A stretch of 64,000 bases of DNA from Chondrinema litorale (GTDB lineage: Bacteria; Bacteroidota; Bacteroidia; Cytophagales; Flammeovirgaceae), in assembly GCF_026250525.1 (NCBI RefSeq), contig NZ_CP111064.1, forward strand, positions 32,630 through 96,629, written 5' to 3'. Every line of letters starts with the position of its first letter. Position 1 is the stretch's first letter. A program made the translations under genes and the position numbers. Positions 57,282-64,000 of the stretch are shown one piece after another. The notes under the pieces are model-generated. The model was not told the origin of the DNA. It saw only the letters and a program-made list of their open reading frames with translations, and did not search any database.

Positions 57282-57473
57282 TTAAAGGTTTTTATCATCT
57301 TTTGAAAATAACTCTCTTTCGAAAAAAACCAATTCTTTTCGATTAGGTTCATCAGGAAATTTACAGTAATAAATCTTTTGTGTATAGCGTCTCACAATTA
57401 GCTTTAAAGACGTATCTTTTTTTGAAAAGACTACATCGCCTTCCTTAAATTTGTTATCTATTTCGATTTTCAT
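57282..57473 (-). CDS. 63-aa protein (DUF2158/YodC-like)
   Basis: 63 aa: KFKEGDVVFSKKDTSLKLIV, KIYYCKFP and RKELVFFEREL. The GDVV opening and short beta pattern resemble DUF2158-type proteins. A frameshifted homologue lies at 42332-42564. Part of the duplicated module. Function unknown. Confidence 0.65.
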   Translation of the reverse strand: MKIEIDNKFKEGDVVFSKKDTSLKLIVRRYTQKIYYCKFPDEPNRKELVFFERELFSKDDKNL

Positions 57474-57779
57474 TTTTATCTTAAAAACATTGTAAAAATC
57501 AATCTGTCAAATGTAATCTTTCACAAAGCCTAAAGTATTACATATCTATTTTAAGAGTTATAGAAATCATAGATATCTATTGGGGTGAGGCTTTATTTAA
57601 ATAGTAATGAAGAATTAGCTTATATTAAAATAGATGAGAAGTTGGACCTACACCCACCAGATCTGTAATTTTATGGCTCAACCTTTTATTGTTTCAGATG
57701 TATACTTTGTTTTTTGTACTTATGACATATAAACTTATCAAGTTATGGCATACTGAATAAAGTAATCTAAAATTAAAAT
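57474..57779. other. Intergenic stretch of about 300 bases
   Basis: AT-rich; no gene, hairpin or repeat seen. Confidence 0.35.
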
Positions 57780-58037
57780 TTACTGTATTTCATCTTCTAA
57801 AGCATGCAGACGTACAATCTCATGTTGCGTTTCATTAGCAATTAATAGGTGTCCTTGCGCGGCTATTATATTTTGTGCAGCTTGGATATTTTGTCCAACT
57901 TCATAGAGACTTGCCGCTTCAAGATGATATTTTGCAGCTTTATCTAAATGATTAGCTATTTTTCTATGGTGTTCAGTTATTATCTTATCTGAATTATATG
58001 ATTTTTTGTCTTTATGCATCATCTCAAATATAGCCAT
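57780..58037 (-). CDS. 85-aa His/Ala-rich helical protein, copy 2
   Basis: 85 aa (MHKDKKSYNSDKIITEHHRK, then IANHLDKAAKYHLEAASLYE and ...NIIAAQGHLLIANETQ), a close homologue of 37427-37684. It lies downstream of the second AraC-type regulator on the same strand, as in the first module. Confidence 0.72.
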   Translation of the reverse strand: MAIFEMMHKDKKSYNSDKIITEHHRKIANHLDKAAKYHLEAASLYEVGQNIQAAQNIIAAQGHLLIANETQHEIVRLHALEDEIQ

Positions 58038-58289
58038 CTTTAAAACAGCCTGTTTAAATTACTAAAATTAGCTTCAATGAAAATTAAAGGTTATCTACTA
58101 AAAAAATATAAATTACATAAATGCAACAAATTGATAATAAAAAGCCTTAAATTTTTAAACATGTACTATCAAATTCAAAAAAAAATCCTATCTATATCTA
58201 AACATTAAGTCTGAATATAAGTAGGAAAAATGTTAAGCATATAGTTAGTTTATAAAAAATCTTGTGATGCTTTCATTGTTATATGTTAT

Positions 58290-58406
58290 TTAATCTTCAT
58301 GCCTCTTATCTTTTCGCTTAGCTGCCTTAATGGCTCTTTTTTCTTTTAAGCTTTTTTGAGGTTGGGTTTTACCATTTTTGGCTTTACCTTCTTTTTGTTT
58401 AGACAT
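58290..58406 (-). CDS. Tiny basic Lys-rich protein, copy 2
   Basis: 38 aa: MSKQKEGKAKNGKTQPQKS, then LKEKRAIKAAKRKDKRHED. Homologue of 32008-32115. Starts about 100 bases after the AraC-type gene. Conservation between modules supports a real, very small gene. Confidence 0.65.
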   Translation of the reverse strand: MSKQKEGKAKNGKTQPQKSLKEKRAIKAAKRKDKRHED

Positions 58407-58504
58407 ATTCATTAAGTTTTAATGAAATAACATTGTAGTTACACCAAATGTATGTATTCTTATTAATGAATGCTTTACATTGTAATATTATACTATTACA
58501 TATA

Positions 58505-59065
58505 TCATAGATCTTCTAAATTATTTCTACGTTTTTTCTTCATTGCTTTAAAAAATGAAGGTGTTAAACCAGTTATCTTTTTAAATTGATTAGATAAATG
58601 AGCTACACTACTGTAATGTAACCTATAGGAAATTTCGGAAAGAGTAAGTTCATCATAGATCAGCAATTCTTTCACCTTTTCTATTTTATGTAAAATAATG
58701 TATTGTTGTATATTGATGCCTTTTATCTGAGAAAATGTATTAGCCAGGTAGGTATAATCGTAGTGTAATTTCTCACTGATGTAATCGGAGTAATTCACTT
58801 TGGGTAATTCATCTGAATAGTGAATCATTTCTATAATAACATTTTTTATCTTTTCAATCAGAATACTCTTGTTATCATCTAATAAATACAAACCCGATTT
58901 GCTCAGATTTTTTTTAAGTTCATCATGCTGTTGTTGGGTAATATCTTCTAGAATTTCAACCATGCCCAGTTCTACAATACTTGCATGTAAGCCCAATTTT
59001 ATAAGTTCGTCTTTTACCATCATTTTGCATCGCAAACTGACCATATATTTAATGTAAAGTTTCAT
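58505..59065 (-). CDS. AraC-type regulator with HMA-like N-terminal domain, copy 2
   Basis: 186 aa: MKLYIKYMVSLRCKMMVKDE, a long alpha/beta linker (KSILIEKIKNVIIEMIHYSD), then the AraC helix-turn-helix (LSEISYRLHYSSVAHLSNQF, KKITGLTPSFF). About 80 percent identical by eye to 31334-31894. Head gene of the second module. Confidence 0.85.
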   Translation of the reverse strand: MKLYIKYMVSLRCKMMVKDELIKLGLHASIVELGMVEILEDITQQQHDELKKNLSKSGLYLLDDNKSILIEKIKNVIIEMIHYSDELPKVNYSDYISEKLHYDYTYLANTFSQIKGINIQQYIILHKIEKVKELLIYDELTLSEISYRLHYSSVAHLSNQFKKITGLTPSFFKAMKKKRRNNLEDL

Positions 59066-59179
59066 GATTATGAACAGATTTAAAAATAAGTGTTAATGAT
59101 TTTTTGTGCTTGTGGAAGATGATTGTAAAAGCTATATAGCTCTTTATCAAATAGATAGCTATCATGTTTATTATCCTTT

Positions 59180-59870
59180 TCTTCTCCTTGATGTTGGCAT
59201 CTATTCATTCACTTTCTAATAGTTCCATCATTGCCTTACAATCAAATATAGGGTCTGCATTTAAAAAAAGGCCCTCTGTGCATACCTCTTTTGCCCTTAA
59301 GTCACCCAACATTTTTGTCAGCACTTTTTTAATCTAGAAACAGTCATGGTGAGCCCCATCGACTGGTTCAGTACAGGCAATCACGCTTCCAAAATGACCT
59401 GTCAAAAGTAGCATATTGCTCATCATGGCCTTCTTCCCTCCCTGATATCCGACTTGCTCCCCACCTTTCTTGCAAGGTGTATAGCTGCCATCCATATCAG
59501 TGCTTGAAAGATCCAATTTGTTCTTATATTTCTTCATAGAGCCGTTCCACAGCCGCTCCCAGCTACCATCTGTACACCACCGCCGTAATGGTAATATATT
59601 GATCCCCAGCTCATTGGCTTACCATGAAAGAAGCATGATACAGGGAGCATATGCCACTGGACTCCTGTCTTCAATTTATAAACAATACATTCCACCTCTC
59701 GCAAAAGGCTCGCCGAAGGCCATGTCGCTTGTTGAATCCGTTTGACTTACCTATATGCAGATGGAGCATTATTTCTTTGTTTATGATATCTTTACCTAAG
59801 AGTCGCATAGGGGGTTGTAAAGAGGTTGGTTCGCTCCACTATTTCCCTTCTCCTTTGTGACTTTTCAAAT
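59180..59870 (-). pseudogene. IS5-type (DUF4096) transposase remnant
   Basis: The - strand carries CIVYKLKTGVQWHMLPVSCF, KYKNKLDLSSTDMDGSYTPC, KKGGEQVGYQGGKKAM and later LFLNADP in shifting frames. This is the same group as the element at 45020-45841 (DLSSVQMDGTHTPSKQGG, FMNADAGFDC). No clear ends; only small indels, no 14-nt insertion. Confidence 0.65.
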
Positions 59871-60282
59871 CTTGTTAACTTTTATTTTTAAATCACTTCT
59901 ATATATCTACAAGTAATATCAGTTTTTTTTTCTTGTTATTTTTATAATATACTTTTTCTTTTGATTCTTTGAAAAAGAACATTACCAAAAGTTTAAACAT
60001 ATCTATATCCATAACAAAAATTCTGGTGAGAATGTCTTGATTTAACTTTTTGACAATTTGTGAAATTGTTGCATATACTTTAAAATGTTGCAGGCAAGAC
60101 TAATAATTTCATCAATAGCATGTGAATGCGTCTATTATCTCTCAAAACAAGGTCTTCAACTCCTTTATTAAGCCTACGCTATTTTTTAATTAACCCCTAG
60201 CTAGCATTTTTACCAATTATAATAGATTGTAGAGGTCTACTGTTGAAAAGCCACACAAAGGTTAAGGATTATTATTAGTATA
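59871..60282. other. Degenerate stretch before ISAs1-C
   Basis: No intact gene. The - strand near 60060-60150 reads THSHAIDEIISLACNILKYM, which resembles the extreme C-terminus of an IS5/IS4-type transposase, so this is probably more IS debris. Confidence 0.35.
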
Positions 60283-60661
60283 TAGGGCATTTTCATAAAA
60301 AAAGTTTGGATAAAAAATTAGGTTGTTATACTATCAAAAAAGAATTCTCACATTACAATTAAGATAGTATGAAACAACCTAAAAAAACGAAACTAGTAGT
60401 TATTACCAAAAATTACAAGAATTGTTGGACATGAGAGACAATAGAGGTAAGAGACATGATCAAGCTTTTGTACTTTATTGTTTTTTATATAGTATGTTAC
60501 GTTTAACAGGTCATATTACAGTTTCTTCAGTGCACAGAATGATGGAAAAAGAATATACTTATCTAGCTAATGAATTGGGATTAGTAGTTCACAAATGTAT
60601 TTCTCGGAGTCAACTTGGTAGACTATTAGAGCTACTCGACTTTCATTCCTATAACCAATTA

Positions 60662-61755
60662 AGTAGTTAAGAAAAAGAAATCGAGTATTTAGATCCATAA
60701 TTCTGAAGGATTTCAATAATCTTTTGGTATAGAGTATTTTGGGATTGATAATCATTCGTCTCCAACCAATAATATTTCATTTGCTTCCATTTCATGGCGA
60801 CCATAATATCTCTATTTTATTGAGTTCAGGGCTGTAGGCAGGTATAAATTGTAGGTAAAGCCCTTTTTCACGCCATTCTGATAACTTTTCTTTTACAATT
60901 TTTGCTTTGTGTACTGGTGCATTCCATGCCGGACGTTATCTAATACAACTACGGTTTTTTTATTGATTCTGTCACTTAAATTAGATAATACTTCAACCAC
61001 TGTTTTTGCTGTACATGCCTCTGGCATTATATAACCGTAAAAGCTTTGTCTGTGGATATTAAGTGTTCCCAAAACTGTCCAATTAGTTGAACTACGTTTA
61101 GCAGGAAGCAAAATTTGCTGTCCTATCAGTTGCCAACCATAAGGCACATTGGGGTTTAAGTTAAAACCTGATGCGTCCATAAATATCAAATCTATTATTC
61201 CTTCCTTTGCCTGTTGATCTAGACAGCTTAATTCTAACTTGAAAAACTCAAAAAGTACTTCATCTCTTTCTGGTTTTAAGCTCTTTCGATAGCGCTTCCA
61301 TACCAGTTTATTTCTTTTGAAAATACACTTTAATGTTTCTACATGGCAACTTTTACCTGTACTAGTAATCACTTCTTGAAGAAATACTTTTATCCTTTGG
61401 ATGCCCAAACAGGCTCTTTGGATCATTTTTTTTCTTCTGTTTCTGTATAAATACGTCTTCGACCACTTTTAGGAAGATTAGCCAAGTTGTTCATTTTTCC
61501 TTGATCCCATCGGTTGAACCAACGAGATATTGTATCTCGATTTACTTCTAATATATCTACGATTTGCTCCATAGTATAGCCTTTTATACTCAGCAATAAA
61601 CCTTCTATGCGAACAGATTCCTGTCGGCTCATTGGTTTTTTAAGTTGAGATTTTAATAATTCAACTTCTTCTTTACTTGCTTTGATAAATCGATGTTGTC
61701 TCATAACTCAAAGCTACACATTTTTTAAATGCTTTATTTCTTTTATGTAGTTACT
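60662..61755 (-). mobile_element. IS630-type element E, inserted in ISAs1-C
   Basis: Inverted repeats of about 20 bp with 15 matches (AGTAGTTAAGAAAAAGAAAT and AGTAACTACATAAAAGAAAT), flanked by TA (60660-60661 and 61756-61757). Excising it restores the ISAs1 reading frame exactly, which fixes the boundaries. 1094 bp. Confidence 0.93.
60667..61704 (-). CDS. IS630-type transposase E: A8 slippage site and two 14-nt insertions, otherwise complete
   Basis: OrfA (61704-61423) has the helix-turn-helix (MEQIVDILEVNRDTISRWFN) and ends in an A8 run; a -1 shift there (EEKK to MIQRACLG) enters OrfB. OrfB gives DLIFMDASGFNLN (first Asp), VVLDN (second Asp) and then a 14-nt insertion at 60921-60937 (AAC, 11 nt, AAT). 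The next part, NAPVHKAKIVKEKLSEW and FIPAYSPELNKIEILW (Glu), is followed by a second insertion at 60787-60803 (TGG, 11 nt, TGG) and then KQMKYYWLETNDY to the stop at 60667. With both skipped there is no stop codon, so the gene looks maintained. Confidence 0.75.
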
Positions 61756-62520
61756 TAAATGAAGACTTTTTTGGAATAAGCATTAGCCATCAACATAAAA
61801 ATGGTATTGACTCTTGGTTTGCTATTGATGGGAAGCGGCTGCAAGCGGAGTTACGAGGAAGCATAGATGGAGTTGCAGGGCAAAAACGGTCTGAAAATAT
61901 AGTAAGAATACTTAATCATCATGATAGTAGTAGCAAAGTCATTTGTTATTATGATGGCTCAAAGAGTTCTGAAAAAACATTGGTAAAAACATATTTTGAA
62001 AACCAAAAGTCACTAAAATGTTGCTACAGTCTGGATGCACTGCATACTAGTGCTCATCTGATGACAGCCATTCACCAAAGACAGGGTACTTATCTGGCTC
62101 AAGTTAAGGCTAATCAAAAACACCTCCTAGAAGCTTGTAAAGACATCCATCAAACTGAAATGACATTTTGGAGTGAAGACATATTTGAGAAAGGACATGG
62201 CCGAATAGAGAGAAGAAAAGGCTATTGCTATCACATAGATCCAAGTTGGTTTGCTAGAGTTTGGAATAACAGCGGAGTAGCTAAACTCATGGTGGTAGAA
62301 CGAGAACGCACTAATATGAAAACAGGTAATAAAAACGTAGGTACTTACTACTATATCTCTAATAAGAAGGCGACTCATCGTAATTGTAAAGATATTGGAA
62401 TAGAGTTATTCCAAGCTGTAAGGGCGCACTGGAGTATTGAAGCTGATCATTATATACGGGACAAAATATTTGGAGAAGATTGTATATTTCATTTAGAAAC
62501 TATCCCACATTTCGGTTGAA

Positions 62521-62679
62521 AAGTGTACCACTATTTCATAATGATAAAAAGAGGAAACTCTTTTTATTTAAACATGATAAGTATGTACACAAAACAATCG
62601 GACTGCCCTTTAGATTTGTAAATATCAAGATTCACTCAAAAGCCCGTAACTTTAAAAATAAAAGTAAATACCTCTGGAA
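62521..62679. other. Junction between ISAs1-C and IS110
   Basis: About 160 bases of unclear origin between the truncated ISAs1 transposase and the folded IS110 leader. An ORF here (62480-62689) has no coding character. It may be flanking DNA or part of the IS110 left end. Confidence 0.35.
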
Positions 62680-62850
62680 CGAGGGGTGAACTATGGACTG
62701 CCGTAAACATTAAAGGTTTAAGGCTCGATACAGTCCCTTTGTTTCAGTTAGGTTGAAATAGTACCAATTAGAGTTTTAAGCAATCAGGCTTATTAAAGGG
62801 CATAGTAATTTCAACTTAAAGGTATAATGGTTTAACTAAACAGAGAATGA
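62680..62850 (+). ncRNA. Putative bridge RNA of the IS110 element
   Basis: Upstream of the IS110 transposase are two stem-internal-loop-hairpin structures. First: GGACTG (62695-62700) pairs with CAGTCC (62731-62736), enclosing hairpin TAAAC/GTTTA (62704-62708, 62716-62720) with unpaired bases on both sides. Second: an 8-10 bp helix around GTTGAAAT (62752-62759) / ATTTCAAC (62808-62815), enclosing hairpin TAAGC/GCTTA (62777-62792) with internal loops of about 17 and 15 bases. This is the two-loop architecture described for IS110-family bridge RNAs, in the expected place for the IS110 group. It is structure-based only; loop specificity was not resolved. Confidence 0.6.
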
Positions 62851-62854
62851 AAAT

Positions 62855-63868
62855 ATGAAATACGATTGGTTTATCGGAATAGATATTTCTAAAGCTACTT
62901 TCGATGTAGCTTGCTGTAATGAAGTGCATCCTGAAAAGTATATCCATAGAAAGTTTAACAATACCTTATCAGGTTTTGGGAAGATGGAGATATGGCTTAA
63001 GCAAAAAGGGGTGAATTTTAGTAGAACTTTTATTGGTATGGAACATACAGGGATATATGTGTTGCATCTATGTACATATCTAGGACAAAAAGGGATTGCT
63101 TATTCATTGGAAAATCCATTAGAAATTAAACGTTCTATAGGCATACAACGAGGGAAAAATGATAAAGTGGACTCCTGGAGGATTGTAGATTTTCTATTTA
63201 GCCGAAGGCACAAATTAACTTCCAAACCACTTCCCTCCAAAACGATACTAGAGATTAAAAACCTTCTTGCCTACCGTGAAAGGGCGATTAAAACAAAGGT
63301 CTCCCTAGAGATTAATATCCAAGATATGAAGGATACTAACGATTTGATAGACAATAGCTTGTTAATATCTATGTCTGAGCAGCAACTGAATATAATAAAG
63401 ATCCAACTCAAAGAGCTTAACAAAAAACTGCGAGAAATAGTAGCCAGAGATGAAGACATGAAGAAAAACTATAAACTAGTGGTCAGTGTTCCAGGAATAG
63501 GATTAATAACTGGGCTGTTCTTTTTGGTTTATACCCAAAACTTCACAGTCTTTACAAATGGGAGAAAGTTTGCATCTTATAGTGGTGTTGCTCCTTTTGA
63601 GCACAGCTCAGGTGTTAGCATTAGAGGTAAAACAAGAGTAAGTCCTTTAGCAAATAAAAAGATGAAAGCCTTATTAAGTAACTGTGCTTGTACGGCCATA
63701 CAACACGATTCTGAAATGAAGCAATATTATCACCGCAAAAAAAAGCAAGGGAAAGAAAGGTGTGTAGCACTTAATGCTGTAAAAGCGAAACTAATCAATA
63801 GAGTATTTTCGGTAGTAAAAAGAAAATCAGAGTACTTGCCTTTTAACGAATATAGACATGTAGCTTAA
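62855..63868 (+). CDS. IS110-family transposase (DEDD recombinase)
   Basis: 337 aa. The N-terminal RuvC-like DEDD domain has FIGIDISKATFDVA (Asp), FIGMEHTGIY (Glu) and RGKNDKVDSWRIVDFL (Asp). The C-terminal Transposase_20 domain has VVSVPGIGLITGLFFL, FASYSGVAPFEHSSG and the catalytic Ser region NKKMKALLSNCA. Complete and uninterrupted. Acts with a bridge RNA to recombine at short target sites. Confidence 0.93.
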   Translation: MKYDWFIGIDISKATFDVACCNEVHPEKYIHRKFNNTLSGFGKMEIWLKQKGVNFSRTFIGMEHTGIYVLHLCTYLGQKGIAYSLENPLEIKRSIGIQRGKNDKVDSWRIVDFLFSRRHKLTSKPLPSKTILEIKNLLAYRERAIKTKVSLEINIQDMKDTNDLIDNSLLISMSEQQLNIIKIQLKELNKKLREIVARDEDMKKNYKLVVSVPGIGLITGLFFLVYTQNFTVFTNGRKFASYSGVAPFEHSSGVSIRGKTRVSPLANKKMKALLSNCACTAIQHDSEMKQYYHRKKKQGKERCVALNAVKAKLINRVFSVVKRKSEYLPFNEYRHVA

Positions 63869-63888
63869 ATAGATATTTTTGATTATTT

Positions 63889-64000
63889 ATGGCTAAACTC
63901 CCCTCTCAAGTACAACTTGAAGAGGTAGTAAGAATATTTCCGATTTTTGCCATTGCTGACAAGTTGCTCCCCAGTAGAGCTTGTTTTCTCTATTGGATAA
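63889..64000 (+). CDS. Start of an ORF running off the window
   Basis: ATG at 63889, open to the last base (37 codons: MAKLPSQVQLEEVVRIFP, then IFAIADKLLPSRACFLYW). It begins 20 bases after the IS110 transposase stop codon. No family recognised; could be the interrupted target gene or a neighbour. Confidence 0.35.
   Translation, partial: MAKLPSQVQLEEVVRIFPIFAIADKLLPSRACFLYWI

Larger units (their letters stand above)
60284..62510 (+). mobile_element. ISAs1-family element, copy C, diverged, truncated and split by IS630-E
   Basis: The left end TAGGGCATTTTCATAAAAAA is a diverged form of the A/B terminus. The right end is missing: similarity to copy B stops near 62490, where other sequence begins. 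IS630-E sits inside at 60662-61755. The nucleotide sequence is much more AT-rich than copies A and B. Confidence 0.82.
60369..62519 (+). pseudogene. ISAs1 transposase, copy C
   Basis: The N-terminal part keeps MKQPKK, the A7 run and the -1 frame relation (YYQKLQELLDMRDNRGKRHD). Removing IS630-E plus one TA rejoins HSYNQL to NEDFFGISI in frame. Then WFAIDGKRLQAELRGSIDG, YYDGSKSSEKTLVKTYF and HWSIEADHYIRDKIFGEDCI follow, and the frame leaves the family at 62480. It lacks the FAAAS insertion present in copies A and B (here TYYYISN). Confidence 0.78.
62680..63888 (+). mobile_element. IS110-family element
   Basis: A single DEDD recombinase gene with a structured 5' non-coding leader and a short 3' end. 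As usual for this family there are no terminal inverted repeats, so the limits are approximate. Confidence 0.7.

Noticed and set aside
59500..59860. Two + strand ORFs over the IS5 remnant
   Set aside because: They are complements of the degraded transposase on the - strand.
62480..62689. 69-codon ORF at the ISAs1-C/IS110 junction
   Set aside because: It begins inside transposase sequence in another frame and shows no conserved pattern; probably chance.
1..64000. CRISPR arrays, rRNA or tRNA genes, riboswitches
   Set aside because: No regularly spaced repeats, no cloverleaf or rRNA-like stretches, and no recognisable riboswitch core were seen on reading both strands; short tRNA genes could still be missed by eye.

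Overview
The window is a piece of an AT-rich Bacteroidota genome, most likely Cytophagales. The evidence is the Bacteroidota-type conjugation genes (TraG/J/K/M/N/O order), DUF4099/DUF3945 and Toprim partner proteins, the absence of clear Shine-Dalgarno sites, one TTTG-N19-TAnnTTT promoter, and small protein families typical of this phylum. The taxonomic call is inference from family recognition, not from a search. No rRNA, tRNA or CRISPR array was found.

Layout. (1) 1-13,920: a tightly packed conjugative transfer operon on the + strand: VirB3-like end, VirB4 ATPase, two paralogous TraI-like secreted proteins, VirB6, VirB8, a small TraL-like protein, VirB10-, VirB9- and TraO-like proteins, then a VirD4 coupling protein, an XRE regulator, a DUF4099/DUF3945 protein and a Toprim primase-like protein. 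No relaxase or integrase lies in the window. (2) 13,981-16,713: a lipoprotein, an intact IS481 element, and a decayed stretch that looks like the tail of a polymorphic (RHS-type) toxin between two related small membrane proteins, which may be orphan immunity genes. (3) 16,864-24,110: a tetR-MFP-RND-TolC efflux operon on the - strand with a 17-bp-arm palindromic operator/promoter, then an SDR gene and a small membrane protein gene. (4) 25,223-29,121: histidine kinase, CPA2 antiporter, OmpA-family protein. (5) 29,300-64,000: an accessory region crowded with insertion sequences and carrying small stress-type genes: two AraC-type regulators with HMA-like N-termini, glycosyltransferases plus GH130, YtxH, SPFH, cupin, a CsbD-like protein, a fatty acid desaturase, a Met-rich lipoprotein, HPF/RaiA and others. 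A module (AraC regulator, tiny basic protein, 85-aa protein, 63-aa protein, small membrane protein) occurs twice, at about 31-46 kb and in inverted order at 59-55 kb.

The insertion sequences are one IS481, three ISAs1 copies (A, B, C), four IS630-type copies (one old remnant, D1, D2 and E), two or three IS5-type elements, one IS1595, an IS4 remnant and one IS110 whose 5' flank folds like a bridge RNA. Several are nested with clean target duplications: E inside ISAs1-C, D1 inside IS1595, and an IS5-type element inside the IS630 remnant.

The most unusual signal is a set of GC-rich 14-nt insertions inside several unrelated transposase genes. Each shifts the frame. Most repeat the codon before them 14 nt downstream (AAT..AAT, TGG..TGG, CAG..CAG, GCC..GCC, with 11 nt between), and most can form a short hairpin with that codon. 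They often fall in conserved catalytic motifs (LDN, IExLW). When every 14-mer is skipped, the frames chain perfectly: IS630-E and the IS5-type element at 30,192-31,203 become complete transposases with no stop codon. One copy (D1) has the empty site where its sister (D2) is filled. This is what would be expected of programmed translational bypassing elements or of a miniature mobile hairpin element. I know of no bacterial description of it, and the functional reading is hypothesis.
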